A stretch of DNA of 43,531 nt, taken from the NCBI GenBank assembly GCA_003170275.1, contig PNAM01000018.1, forward strand, positions 1 to 43,531. The letters run 5' to 3'. The notes beneath the pieces were generated by a model. That model searched no databases and was not told the DNA's origin. It saw only the letters and a program-made list of their open reading frames with translations. The position numbers were made by a program, and so were the translations under genes. Within the stretch, counting starts at the first letter, position 1. Each line of letters begins with the position of its first letter. This stretch comes from Myxococcales bacterium. GTDB taxonomy: Bacteria; Myxococcota_A; Polyangia; Palsa-1104. Below are positions 1 to 10,540 of the stretch, one piece after another.

Positions 1-79
1 GAGTGGGATTCGAACCCACGGTATCTTTCGATACACACGATTTCCAATCGTGCGCCTTCGGCCACTCGGCCATCTCTCC
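1..79 (-). tRNA. tRNA-Ser(GGA), 3' end cut by window edge
   Basis: Read on the minus strand, the 5' acceptor half GGAGAGA, D-arm, anticodon stem with GGA in the loop, long class II variable arm and T-arm with TTCGAAT are all visible. The window edge removes the last part of the 3' acceptor strand. The long variable arm and anticodon identify a serine tRNA reading UCC/UCU. It is the last member of a minus-strand run of serine tRNAs. Confidence 0.93.
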
Positions 80-102
80 TGAAGCTGTAAAAAATGTTTC
101 GG

Positions 103-191
103 CGGAGAGGGAGGGATTCGAACCCCCGGTACCGTTGCCGGTACACCTGATTTCGAATCAGGCGCAATCGACCAGACTCTGCCACCTCTCC
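103..191 (-). tRNA. tRNA-Ser(CGA)
   Basis: Complete class II tRNA. The acceptor GGAGAGG pairs with CCTCTCC, the discriminator is G, and the anticodon stem CCTGA/TCAGG carries anticodon CGA (reads UCG). The variable arm is long and the T-loop is TTCGAAT. CCA is not encoded, so the 3' end must be completed by the CCA-adding enzyme. It lies directly downstream of tadA. Confidence 0.95.
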
Positions 192-194
192 ATT

Positions 195-647
195 CTATTC
201 TTTTCGCAATGCTTTGAAAAAGTTGGACAACAGCGCCGAACACTCGCTCGCCAACACGCCGGGCGTCACGGCCACCCGGTGGTTCAAGCGCGGATCCTCG
301 ACCAGCTGGTAGAGGGTTCGCACCGCGCCCGCCTTCGGGTTGTCGCAGCCGTACACCAGCCGCTCGACCCGCGCGTTGACGAGAGCGCCCGCGCACATCG
401 GGCACGGCTCCTGGGTGACGTACAACGTCGCCCCCACCAGCCGCCAACCACCGACGGCGAGAGCGGCTTCGCGGAGGGCCAGGATCTCGGCGTGCGCGGT
501 CGGGTCCTTGGCGCTCTCGCGCCGATTGCCGCCACGTCCCAAGATGGTCCCGCCGACCACCACCACCGCGCCGACCGGGACCTCTCCCAGCCGCCCGGCG
601 GCTTCGCCCTCGAGCAGGGCCTCGTGCATGTACTCGTCGTCTTCCAT
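195..647 (-). CDS. tadA: tRNA-specific adenosine deaminase TadA
   Basis: 150-residue deaminase that converts A34 of tRNA-Arg(ACG) to inosine, so that one tRNA can read CGU, CGC and CGA. The zinc site is visible as H52-A-E54 (catalytic Glu) and P81-C-P-M-C85, and the length fits bacterial TadA. I chose the ATG at 647 because MEDDEYMHEAL aligns with the usual N-terminus; a TTG at 662 would add five residues. No clear Shine-Dalgarno is seen. The gene sits inside a tRNA array, only 24 bases from the gene for its own substrate tRNA-Arg(ACG), and ends 4 bases before tRNA-Ser(CGA). tRNA processing may therefore free the mRNA ends. Confidence 0.95.
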   Translation of the reverse strand: MEDDEYMHEALLEGEAAGRLGEVPVGAVVVVGGTILGRGGNRRESAKDPTAHAEILALREAALAVGGWRLVGATLYVTQEPCPMCAGALVNARVERLVYGCDNPKAGAVRTLYQLVEDPRLNHRVAVTPGVLASECSALLSNFFKALRKE

Positions 648-670
648 TAATGATGTTGCCAACGATGTTG

Positions 671-744
671 CGCAGCCAAGAGGATTCGAACCTCTGACCC
701 TCGGCTCCGTAGGCCGATGCTCTATCCAGCTGAGCTATGGCTGC
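671..744 (-). tRNA. tRNA-Arg(ACG)
   Basis: Class I tRNA. The acceptor GCAGCCA pairs with TGGCTGC, the discriminator is G, the anticodon stem TCGGC/GCCGA encloses a loop with anticodon ACG, and the T-loop is TTCGAAT. CCA is not encoded. This is the known TadA substrate, and it lies immediately upstream of tadA on the same strand. Confidence 0.95.
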
Positions 745-766
745 GTGTCATTCCTTTACCACTTCG

Positions 767-853
767 CGGAGAGGGAGGGATTCGAACCCTCGATACAGTT
801 TCCCGTATGCCGCCTTAGCAAGGCGGTGCCTTCGGCCACTCGGCCACCTCTCC
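767..853 (-). tRNA. tRNA-Ser(GCT)
   Basis: Class II tRNA with acceptor GGAGAGG/CCTCTCC, discriminator G, anticodon stem CCGCC/GGCGG around a loop with GCT (reads AGC/AGU), and a long variable arm. CCA is not encoded. Confidence 0.95.
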
Positions 854-907
854 CGACAAGCGCATCGCAACTCTTGCGCATGAGCGTCTATTCGATTTTC
901 AGTTTCG

Positions 908-994
908 CGGAGGAGGAGGGATTCGAACCCCCGGTACCCTTGCGAGTACAACGGTTTTCAAGACCGTCGCCTTCAACCACTCGGCCACTCCTCC
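908..994 (-). tRNA. tRNA-Ser(TGA)
   Basis: Class II tRNA with acceptor GGAGGAG/CTCCTCC, discriminator G, anticodon stem ACGGT/ACCGT around a loop with TGA (reads UCA/UCG), and a long variable arm. CCA is not encoded. It is the promoter-proximal gene of the array. Confidence 0.95.
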
Positions 995-1012
995 CGGCGC
1001 GAGTCCGAAGCA

Positions 1013-1039
1013 ATTATGCTACGCGTCACCTCCTGTCAA
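1013..1039 (-). promoter_or_regulatory. Promoter for the tRNA/tadA array
   Basis: On the minus strand a perfect -35 TTGACA (1039-1034) is followed by CATAAT (1018-1013), five of six matches to TATAAT. The spacer is 15 bases, or 16 if ATAATT is used. Transcription would start about 10 bases before the 5' end of tRNA-Ser(TGA) and run through all five tRNAs and tadA. Confidence 0.55.
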
Positions 1040-1062
1040 GTGTAATGGATGACTTGTAGGCG

Positions 1063-1071
1063 TGGTATGAT
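1063..1071 (+). promoter_or_regulatory. Extended -10 of the zinc-ribbon/TPR gene
   Basis: TGGTATGAT is an extended -10 (TG-N-TATGAT, five of six matches). A start near 1078 would leave about 6 bases before the ATG at 1084, and would place the alternative GTG at 1075 upstream of the transcript. It diverges from the tRNA promoter. Confidence 0.45.
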
Positions 1072-1083
1072 CTCGTGCCGCTC

Positions 1084-4000
1084 ATGAAGATCACCTGCGA
1101 GAGCTGCAGCGCGCAGTACGACCTGGATGAGAGCCGGATCCCGGCGTCTGGCATCAGCATGAAGTGCCCGGCCTGTCTGCACCAGTTCACGGTGCGCAAG
1201 CCGGGCCCCGGGGCCGCCGCCGCGCCGCCGCCGCCAGCCAAGAAGGAGATCGCGCTCTCGGACGTGGACGAGGAGCGCGACGAGACGCCGCTTCCCGACG
1301 ACGCGCCGGGCATGGTCGCGCCCAAGCGCGCCTCGGGGCCGCCGCCGATCCCGCCGGTGCGCCCGGCCGCGCCGTTGGTGCCGCCGCGGATCGCCTCGAC
1401 GCCGATCGCGATGAGCGACGAGATGGATCTGCCGGCGCCCAAGATGAAGGGACCCGGGCTCGGCCACGTGTCCAGGCCGCCGCCAATGCCGATCGAGGGC
1501 GAGACCACCCGCGATGATGCGTCGCTCAAGATCTCCGCACCGGCGGGCCGCGCGCAGGAGGTCGATCTTTCGGAGGACGTGATCGATCTGCCGGGGCCGG
1601 TCGCCGAGCGGCCCGAGGTGATCGATCTGCCGGCGCCCAAGGGCCACTCGTCGGTGCAGCCGATGCCGCGCGCGGACGAAGGGCCGGATCTGCTGGCGCC
1701 CAAGCGCGCCTCGGGGCGGACGGTGCAGCCGATCGGGCTGGATCTCGATGCGCCGGATCCCGAAGACATGGGCGTCAGGCCGATGGTTCGCCCTTCCGCG
1801 GGCAGCCCGCCGCCCGGACCGCCGCAGCTCGGCGAGCTCGGCGACGACGGGCCGCCCGGGCTCGACCTCGACTCGATCGACGTGGTCGCGCCCAAGGGCC
1901 CCTCGAACGCGTCGCCGCACCTCTCGTCGTCGAACGGCAGCGAGATCGATCTGCCCGCGCCCAAGCAGGAGACGATGGAGGTGGCGCCGCGGCGCGAGAC
2001 GATGGACGTCGCGCCGAAGATGATGCAGTCGGCCGGCGATCACTCGCTCGACGATCCGACGCCGGTCGAGGCGATCAAGTTCGAGCCGAAAAAGGCCGCG
2101 GCCGATGCGGCGGCGGCCAAGGCGGTGGCCAAGGCCAAGGCGCGCGCGCCCGACGAAGAGGACGACGAAAAGCCGAGACGGCGCCTGCCGCGCGCGCTGA
2201 TCGCCGCGGCGGTGGTGCTGATCCTCGTCGGTGGCGTGGGCGTGGGGCTGGGCATGTTTACCGGCCAGGGCTACTTCGGCGCCAACCTGTGGAACGGCAA
2301 GCGGGCGTTGAACGACGCGCGTATGAACACCGCGCGCAAGCTGATGGCCGACGACACGCTCGCCTCCTATAAGAAGGTGGCGATCGATCTGCGGCTGATC
2401 ACCGAGGCGGACACGGGCAACGTCGAGGTCGCCGCGCTCGAGGCACAGGCCCGCTTGTGCGAAGCGCGCCTGGGCGTCACGGCCGAGGGTAAGGCGGCCG
2501 AGCCGCTGCTCAAGCGCGCCGACGACGGTCGCAAGGAGCAGGTGACGCCAGAAGTGGAAAAGGCCCGCGCGCTGAAGCTGCTGGTGGCAGGCAAGCCGGC
2601 CGACGCGCGCGCCAAGATCAGCTCGGTGGTGCAGGGTGCGCCGTCGGACGCAGTGGCGCTGCAGTACCTCGGCTGGATCGAGCTGCAGGCCGGCGACTAC
2701 GCGGCGGCGGACGCGGCGTTCGGCAAGGCGCTCGCGGCCGAGCCGGGGCGCGCGGCGGCGATCTACGGCGCGGGGCTGTGCAAGGAGCGCGAGGGCAATC
2801 TGGCCGCGGCCGAGGAGCTGTACGGTCGCGCGCTGGCGCGTAGCCCGAATCATTTCGGCGCTGCCGTTGGACAGGCGCGCGTGGCCACGCAGAAGGGGGC
2901 GGGGACGACGTCTGCGCAGGCGAAGATCGAGGAGCTGATCCAGAAGCGCTCGTCGACCGTGGGGCCGAAGGAGCTGGCCGACGCGTGGACCTCGGTAGGC
3001 ATGATGGCGGCGGCGGCCGGCCGGCGCGACGAGGCCGAAGACCGGCTCAAGCGCGCGCTCGCGCTCTCGCCGGAGTCGACCGCCGTGCAGGTGGCGCTGG
3101 CGCGCGTGCGCTGCGACGCGCACAAGTGCGCGGAGTCGGTCCTGCCGCTGCAGAAGATCTTGCAGATCGAGCCGAAGAACCTCGACGCGCGGCTCGCGCT
3201 GGTGCGCGCGCTGGTGGAAGGCGGGCAGCCCGACGAGTCGGTGGCGATGATCGCGGCGGCGGCCGCGCAGGCGCCCAAGGATGCGCGCGTGCTCTATTGG
3301 CAGGGGCGCGTCGGGCTGGTGGCGGGCGATCACGATCGCGAAAAAGCGCTGCAGCGCTTCAAGGACGCGATCGGGGCCGATTCGAAGTACATCGCGGCGT
3401 ACCTGGCGGAGTCCAACGCCTACGCGCAGCTCGGCAAGCCCGACGACGCGCTCGACGCGCTCAAGCAGGCCGAAGCCAAAGCCTCGGACGATCCGGCGCT
3501 GATGGTCGAGCTCGGCCAGGCGTACCTCGGGCTCGGCAAGGCGGCCGACGCCGAGGCGCGCTTCCGGGCGGCGCTCGACAAGCGGCCTGATTTTTCGGCG
3601 GCGCGCATCGAGCTGGGCGCGGCGCTCGAGGCGGAGGACAAGGCGGCCGACGCGCAGAAAGAATACGAAGCGATCGCCAAGAAGGAGCCCGAGTATCCGG
3701 GGCTGGCGGAGAAGCAGGCGCGGCTGCAGGCCAAGCTCGGCAACCGCGAGCAGGCGATGGAGCTGTACACCCAGGCGCTCAAGCAGGGCGTGCCGACCGC
3801 GACCTTGCGGCTGGCGACGGCTCAGCTCGCGCTCGACATGGACAAGGCCGAGCAGGCGCGCCAGCTGGCCGAGTGGGTCACGCGCGAGGACGATCGTTCG
3901 GCGGTCGCGCACTTGATGGTCGCCAAGGCGCAGCTCGCGCTCGGGCACATCGAAGACGCGCTGGTCGAAGCGCGGCGCGCGGCGGCGTTCGCCGATCTGC

Positions 4001-4572
4001 CCGAGGCGCACCTGATCGTCGGACGCGCGCTCGAGCTGCTCGGCAAGCTGGATCAGTCGGTCACCGAGTATGGCATGGCGCGCAAGCCGCCCGTCGAAGG
4101 CGAGGCGAGCCTGGGGCGGGCGCGCATCCTGGTGCGCATGGGCGCCACGCGCGACGCGCTCGCCGAGCTGGCCGCGCTCGCCAAGGATCCGAAGCTGCGC
4201 GCGCAGGCGCTCCTTTTGGAGGCCGACTCGTACGCGGATCTCAGCCAGCGCGACAAGGCGCGCGCGGCGTACGAGGCGGCGGTCAAGGCCGGCCCCGAGT
4301 CGAGCGAGGCGGCGTTCAAGCTCGGGCGCTTGTACCTGGACAGCGGCAAGCGCAAGCCGGCCGCCGACATGCTCGAGCGCGCGCTCAAGCTGGCCGGCGA
4401 CAAGGCGGCGTTCGCGGCCGAGGCGTATCTGTTGCTCGGCGACGCGCATCGCGAGAGCAAGGAGAACGACGCGGCGATCCGCGCCTACAAGCGCTACCTC
4501 GAGCTGGCGCCGGCGGACGCGCCGCAACGGGTCGAGGTGACGCGGCACCTGTCGATGCTGGGGGCGCCGTAA
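1084..4572 (+). CDS. MJ0042 zinc-ribbon / TPR repeat membrane protein
   Basis: 1162 residues in three parts. Residues 1-40 form an MJ0042-type zinc ribbon with C5-x2-C8 and C28-x2-C31. Residues 40 to about 340 are a low-complexity acidic/proline region with repeated LPAPK-type motifs (DLPAPK, DLLAPK, VVAPK, DVAPK). One hydrophobic segment follows at about 368-393, after a basic patch, and the rest is a long array of TPR-like helical repeats rich in Ala, Leu, Glu and Lys. The ribbon and linker should be cytoplasmic and the TPR array outside the inner membrane. A likely role is protein-protein scaffolding; no enzyme motif is seen. The next gene starts at the base after the stop codon, so they are translationally coupled. 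ATG 1084 is preferred over GTG 1075 because the family begins MKITCxxC and the -10 element supports it. Confidence 0.85.
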   Translation: MKITCESCSAQYDLDESRIPASGISMKCPACLHQFTVRKPGPGAAAAPPPPAKKEIALSDVDEERDETPLPDDAPGMVAPKRASGPPPIPPVRPAAPLVPPRIASTPIAMSDEMDLPAPKMKGPGLGHVSRPPPMPIEGETTRDDASLKISAPAGRAQEVDLSEDVIDLPGPVAERPEVIDLPAPKGHSSVQPMPRADEGPDLLAPKRASGRTVQPIGLDLDAPDPEDMGVRPMVRPSAGSPPPGPPQLGELGDDGPPGLDLDSIDVVAPKGPSNASPHLSSSNGSEIDLPAPKQETMEVAPRRETMDVAPKMMQSAGDHSLDDPTPVEAIKFEPKKAAADAAAAKAVAKAKARAPDEEDDEKPRRRLPRALIAAAVVLILVGGVGVGLGMFTGQGYFGANLWNGKRALNDARMNTARKLMADDTLASYKKVAIDLRLITEADTGNVEVAALEAQARLCEARLGVTAEGKAAEPLLKRADDGRKEQVTPEVEKARALKLLVAGKPADARAKISSVVQGAPSDAVALQYLGWIELQAGDYAAADAAFGKALAAEPGRAAAIYGAGLCKEREGNLAAAEELYGRALARSPNHFGAAVGQARVATQKGAGTTSAQAKIEELIQKRSSTVGPKELADAWTSVGMMAAAAGRRDEAEDRLKRALALSPESTAVQVALARVRCDAHKCAESVLPLQKILQIEPKNLDARLALVRALVEGGQPDESVAMIAAAAAQAPKDARVLYWQGRVGLVAGDHDREKALQRFKDAIGADSKYIAAYLAESNAYAQLGKPDDALDALKQAEAKASDDPALMVELGQAYLGLGKAADAEARFRAALDKRPDFSAARIELGAALEAEDKAADAQKEYEAIAKKEPEYPGLAEKQARLQAKLGNREQAMELYTQALKQGVPTATLRLATAQLALDMDKAEQARQLAEWVTREDDRSAVAHLMVAKAQLALGHIEDALVEARRAAAFADLPEAHLIVGRALELLGKLDQSVTEYGMARKPPVEGEASLGRARILVRMGATRDALAELAALAKDPKLRAQALLLEADSYADLSQRDKARAAYEAAVKAGPESSEAAFKLGRLYLDSGKRKPAADMLERALKLAGDKAAFAAEAYLLLGDAHRESKENDAAIRAYKRYLELAPADAPQRVEVTRHLSMLGAP

Positions 4573-6279
4573 GTGGATCTGACGCACCGGCTGCGCAAGC
4601 TGCGCAAGACCTTCGAGCTGATGCGCCGCGGGGCGCAGGTGTTCCGCTCGACGGGGATGCACCATTCGCTCTCGCCGCTGGTGGCGCTCAAGCTGGCGCG
4701 CGACAGTCGCAAGGGCCGCAAGGGAACGGTGGCGGTGGTGCACCTGCACGCGCTGGCCGATCCGCTGCGCCCGGCGATCGTCGCGCTGCCGGCGGAAGCG
4801 GGCGGCGACGAGGTGCGGCTCAACTACGGCGAGCTCGAGCAGCGCATCAACCGGCTGACGCACGGGCTGCGCAGCTTGGGCATCGGACCGGGCGAGCGCC
4901 TCGGCGTGTTCCTGCACAACACCCACGAGTACCTCGAGCTCAACGCGGCGCTCGGCGCGCTGGGCGGGGTGAGCGTGCAGATCGGCTATCGGCTCAAGGC
5001 GGCCGAGGTCGCGTACCTGCTGGAGAACTCGGGTGCGCGCGCGCTGGTGTTCCACGCCGATCTGGCGCCGGTCGTCGAAGAGGCGCTCAACGAGGTCAAG
5101 CGGCTCAGCCGCGACGCGTGCGTGTCGCTCGGCCACGCGCCCGGGTTTCGCAGCTACGAGGACCTGCTCGCCTCGCCGGGGTGTGACCCGATGGAGCCAG
5201 CCTCCGTCGAGGGCGGCGGGTTCGGCGGCATGATGGTGTACACCTCGGGCACCACCGGAAAGTCCAAGGGCGCCACACGCGATCTCAAGAAGATGGGGGT
5301 CGAGCCGATCCTCAACTTCATCGCGCAGTTCCCGCTCAGCCGCGACGAGCGCCACCTGGTGGTGTGCCCGCTGTACCACTCGGCGGCGCCGGCGTTCGTG
5401 GCGATGGTGATCGGCGTCGGCGGGTGCAACGTGATCCTGCCGCACTTCGAGCCGGAGGAGGTGCTGCGCTGCATCGAGCGCGAGCGCATCACCTCGTCGA
5501 TGATGGTGCCGACCATGCTCGGGCGGCTGATGTCGCTGCCCGCCGAGACCATCCGCAAGTACGACACCTCGTCGCTGCGCTGGATCATGAGCGGCGCGGC
5601 GCCGTTGCCGACCGATCTGGCGCGACGCGTGGAGGACGCGTTCGGGCCGATCCTCTACAACTTCTACGGCGCGACCGAGACTGGCCTCGTGACCATCGCC
5701 AAGCCGGGCGAGCACACCGCGCGGCCGGGCACGATCGGCAAGATGATCGGCGGCAACGAGATCCGCCTGATCGGACCCGACGGCAGCGAGGTGCCGATCG
5801 GACAGGTCGGCGAGCTGTACACGCGCAACTCGATGCTGATGGACGGCTATCACGGCAACCAGGCGGCCACCGACGCGGCCATGAAGGAGGGCTTCTTCTC
5901 CGTCGGAGATCTGGCCTGGCGCGACGCCGACGGCTACTACTACCTGGCGGATCGCAAGACCGACATGGTGATCTCTGGCGGCGTGAACATCTACCCGTGG
6001 GAGATCGAGCAGCGGCTGCACGAGCATCCGGCGGTGCTGGACGCGGCGGTGGTGGGCGTGCCCGATCCCGAGTGGGGCGAGACGCTGGTCGCGTACATCG
6101 TGCTGCAGCCGGGAGCGAGCGTGACCGCCGAGGAGCTGCAGGCGCACGTGCGCCAGACGCTGGCCGACTTCAAGCGGCCGCGGCGCGTGTTTTTCATCGA
6201 TTCGTTGCCGCGCAACCCGACCGGCAAGATCCTCAAGCGCGAGCTCAAGGCGCGCGCGCTGCAAACGCCCGCCACGTGA
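4573..6279 (+). CDS. AMP-dependent acyl-CoA synthetase/ligase
   Basis: 568-residue member of the ANL adenylating family, which activates a carboxylic acid with ATP and then transfers it to CoA. The ATP loop YTSGTTGKSKG lies at residues 223-233. The YGATE core motif, the hinge-region motif LADRKTDMVISGGVNIYP and the C-terminal catalytic lysine in LPRNPTGKILKREL are all intact. Length is normal for a single-module enzyme, with no carrier domain. The substrate cannot be read from sequence; a medium- or long-chain fatty acid is the default guess. The GTG start directly follows the previous stop, and its stop overlaps the GTG of the next gene (GTGA), so it is the middle gene of a tight operon. Confidence 0.92.
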   Translation: MDLTHRLRKLRKTFELMRRGAQVFRSTGMHHSLSPLVALKLARDSRKGRKGTVAVVHLHALADPLRPAIVALPAEAGGDEVRLNYGELEQRINRLTHGLRSLGIGPGERLGVFLHNTHEYLELNAALGALGGVSVQIGYRLKAAEVAYLLENSGARALVFHADLAPVVEEALNEVKRLSRDACVSLGHAPGFRSYEDLLASPGCDPMEPASVEGGGFGGMMVYTSGTTGKSKGATRDLKKMGVEPILNFIAQFPLSRDERHLVVCPLYHSAAPAFVAMVIGVGGCNVILPHFEPEEVLRCIERERITSSMMVPTMLGRLMSLPAETIRKYDTSSLRWIMSGAAPLPTDLARRVEDAFGPILYNFYGATETGLVTIAKPGEHTARPGTIGKMIGGNEIRLIGPDGSEVPIGQVGELYTRNSMLMDGYHGNQAATDAAMKEGFFSVGDLAWRDADGYYYLADRKTDMVISGGVNIYPWEIEQRLHEHPAVLDAAVVGVPDPEWGETLVAYIVLQPGASVTAEELQAHVRQTLADFKRPRRVFFIDSLPRNPTGKILKRELKARALQTPAT

Positions 6280-7898
6280 AGTGGGCGCTGGCGTTGACGC
6301 TCGCGCTGGCGGGCGTCGCGCGCGCCGACGGGCTGGCGCAGCTCGGCGAGGGCGCGCCGGCGTACGTCGTGTTGCGGCCGCTGTCGCTGATCGGCGCGCT
6401 CAAGCGGCTGGGCACCGACGAGCTGCCCGAGGTGCGCAACCTGCGCGCGCAGCTGGGCGGGATCGATCCGCTGAATCCCCAGCTGCTCGAGCCGAGCGGC
6501 ATCGACATCAACGCGCCGATGGTCGCGTCCTTGTTCGAGCTCGAGCCGGGCGGCAAGCGCTATCACGCGCGCCTGGTGCTGAGCGTGCGCGATCGCGACG
6601 CGCTCCTGCGGTTGACCACCATGGCGGCGCGCGGCGGGGTGACCCCGGTGGTCGCCGGGTCGCGAGCGGCGAAGCTGGGCGTGGCCGCGACCATCGTGTT
6701 GCCCAACGATGCGGGCACCGGAGTGCTGCGGCTCGAGGGCGCGACGGCGATCATCGATCTGGTGCTGCCGATCGATCCGAAGGGAACGCAGGCGACCGCC
6801 GAGCAGATCGCGCTCGGCCACCCGTTCACGCCCAAGCATCCGTTCTCCGCCGACAAGGGCGCGCGACGGCTGTTCACGCCCAGCGCGGCGCTGGCCCTGT
6901 ACGTCGATGGGCGCAAGCTCGACGCGCTGTTCGGCGCGCTCTCGAAAGACACGCGCGGGCCGGCGTCGTGCGCCGCCGAATGGAAGCGCGCACCGGGCGC
7001 GTTCGACGACCTCGCGCTGGCGCTGGCGAGCGATCCGGCGGGCCTCGAGCTGACGCTCGCGTGGGGCACGCAGGGCGGCGTACCGCTCGGCGGGCTGCGC
7101 TTCCATCCCGTCGACGATGGCGCGCTCGACGTCGCGCTGCTCGGGCGGACCGCGCCGGCGGTGGCGGCGCTCTACGCGGCCAGCCTGCAGCCGTTCCAGG
7201 GGCTCAAGCGCGCCGGCGTGCTGGCCTCGGCGAGCACCTTGTCGGCGTCGGTGGTGCGCTGCGGCGCCACGGCGTGGGGACAGCTGGTGGTGCGCGCGTG
7301 GCCGCAGGCGATCGGCGCGTTGATCTCCGAGGGGAAGTCCTACTCCTTCGGCGCGGACGTGGGCCGCCAGTCGGCGCTGCGCGTCGCCAACCTGGTGCGC
7401 AACGTGACGCTCGCCTTGCGCGACGAGGCCGCGGGCGTGCCGCGCTGGGCGGCGGGCGGCACGTTTGCGCCGAGCGCCGGGTCGCTGGTCGAGCTGTTCT
7501 TCGGCGCGAGCGGCGCCGAGGGCCATCCGCTTCCGCTCGGCAAGCGCACGCCGACCGTCTACCGCGTCGAGAACGAGGGCGTGAGCGCCGCGATCGAGAC
7601 CCTGCCGTCGGGCCCGGTGGCAATCACCGTCGGCGACTCGGAGGACTCGCTGAGCTGGGCCTATCGCACGGCGACGCTCATGCCCGGCCAGGCGCCGGCG
7701 GTGGCCGCTCCGACGCCGCTGTTGGCGCTGTTCTTCGACGGCGTGCAGCTCGCCCAGCTGGTGCCGGCGCTGAAGCTCGGCGCGCAGCAAGAGCGCACCG
7801 TGCGCGAGCTGCTCCTGCGCTTGCGGCGCGTCGATGGACAGGTGATCGCCGATCGTGACCTGTTCCGCTTGACGGTGCGCGCCCCCGTGAAGCAGTAA
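6276..7898 (+). CDS. Exported protein of unknown function
   Basis: 540 residues starting at a GTG that overlaps the stop codon of the acyl-CoA synthetase gene (GTGA). The N-terminus is a classical signal peptide (basic start, Ala/Leu core, VARA-DG cleavage). The mature part has alternating beta-type stretches with no motif I recognise and only two cysteines, at about residues 235 and 329. The tone resembles myxobacterial periplasmic proteins of about 500-600 residues that read like DUF3352. The tight coupling suggests expression with the acyl-CoA synthetase, but gives no function. Confidence 0.75.
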   Translation: MKWALALTLALAGVARADGLAQLGEGAPAYVVLRPLSLIGALKRLGTDELPEVRNLRAQLGGIDPLNPQLLEPSGIDINAPMVASLFELEPGGKRYHARLVLSVRDRDALLRLTTMAARGGVTPVVAGSRAAKLGVAATIVLPNDAGTGVLRLEGATAIIDLVLPIDPKGTQATAEQIALGHPFTPKHPFSADKGARRLFTPSAALALYVDGRKLDALFGALSKDTRGPASCAAEWKRAPGAFDDLALALASDPAGLELTLAWGTQGGVPLGGLRFHPVDDGALDVALLGRTAPAVAALYAASLQPFQGLKRAGVLASASTLSASVVRCGATAWGQLVVRAWPQAIGALISEGKSYSFGADVGRQSALRVANLVRNVTLALRDEAAGVPRWAAGGTFAPSAGSLVELFFGASGAEGHPLPLGKRTPTVYRVENEGVSAAIETLPSGPVAITVGDSEDSLSWAYRTATLMPGQAPAVAAPTPLLALFFDGVQLAQLVPALKLGAQQERTVRELLLRLRRVDGQVIADRDLFRLTVRAPVKQ

Positions 7899-7905
7899 TC
7901 ACTAC

Positions 7906-9843
<1,938 letters not shown>

Positions 9844-9844
9844 C

Positions 9845-10540
9845 CTACACCAAAGGCGCGTAGCGACGGGAAGCGGGGGACCAGCGCTCGACGCGGGTGA
9901 GCTTGGGCAGGATGCCGTGCTTCCCCCGGTGCGTGGTGACCTTGTCTGGCCGGACGCCGGCGTGCTCCACGCACCACAGGAGATCGAGACGCCGATCGGC
10001 GAGCCGCTGCAGCTGGCCCCACTCGAGCAGGTCCTGCACGCGGCTCGGATCGTTGACGCGCAGCCACTCGCCGCCGGTCGTCGCATAGCGCTCGTATCCG
10101 AGCACCAACACGGTGTGGTTGCCCAGCTCGCGGCTCTCCCAACCGAGCACGCAGGGCAGCCCGCGATCGACCTGCTCGCGCAGGAACTCGACGTTGCCGC
10201 GCACCTTGTTGCCGGCGCGAAACTCGAATCGCGTCTCGATCGCGCCGCGCGCGCACGCCGCGTTGAGCGCGTCGCACACGCGATCGAGGTGCACGCCGGT
10301 GGCGATCCAGTCGCTCACCTGCCGCTCCACCTTCTGCCCGCGACGACGCGGCAGGTTGCCGAAGATCGGATCGCGCCGCACGTGCGCCGCGTCGAACTCG
10401 TCGTCGAACTCGGGCCGCAGCGCGCACAGCAGCATCGCCGCCGCGTAGTAGGCGCACAGCGAGTCGTGCGTCCCCTGGTGCCGCAACGGGATGCCCGCCA
10501 GGCGCACCGTGACCCGCTGGCTCACCGGCGCGCGCACCAT
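9845..10540 (-). CDS. C39-like (papain-fold) cysteine peptidase
   Basis: 231 residues with a papain-like triad pattern: Q22 (oxyanion), C29 in the segment HDSLCAYYAAAML, His in GNHTVLVLGYER and Asn/Asp in LRVNDPSR. This resembles peptidase family C39/C39-like proteins, which often cleave leader peptides after a double glycine. No transporter or signal peptide is attached, so it should be cytosolic unless exported another way. Its ATG overlaps the stop of the upstream barrel-protein gene (TGATG), so the two are coupled. It converges with selB, with one base between the stop codons. The substrate is unknown; it is 26 kb from the RiPP locus. Confidence 0.68.
   Translation of the reverse strand: MVRAPVSQRVTVRLAGIPLRHQGTHDSLCAYYAAAMLLCALRPEFDDEFDAAHVRRDPIFGNLPRRRGQKVERQVSDWIATGVHLDRVCDALNAACARGAIETRFEFRAGNKVRGNVEFLREQVDRGLPCVLGWESRELGNHTVLVLGYERYATTGGEWLRVNDPSRVQDLLEWGQLQRLADRRLDLLWCVEHAGVRPDKVTTHRGKHGILPKLTRVERWSPASRRYAPLV

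Noticed and set aside
1..994. Regularly spaced similar sequences resembling a CRISPR-like array
   Set aside because: They are tRNA-Ser genes sharing acceptor and T-arm sequences; spacing is tRNA-sized and irregular.
1036..6264. 1742-codon open frame on the minus strand
   Set aside because: Antisense shadow of the zinc-ribbon/TPR and acyl-CoA synthetase genes. Composition is Arg/Leu/His-rich with no domain, as expected for very GC-rich coding DNA.
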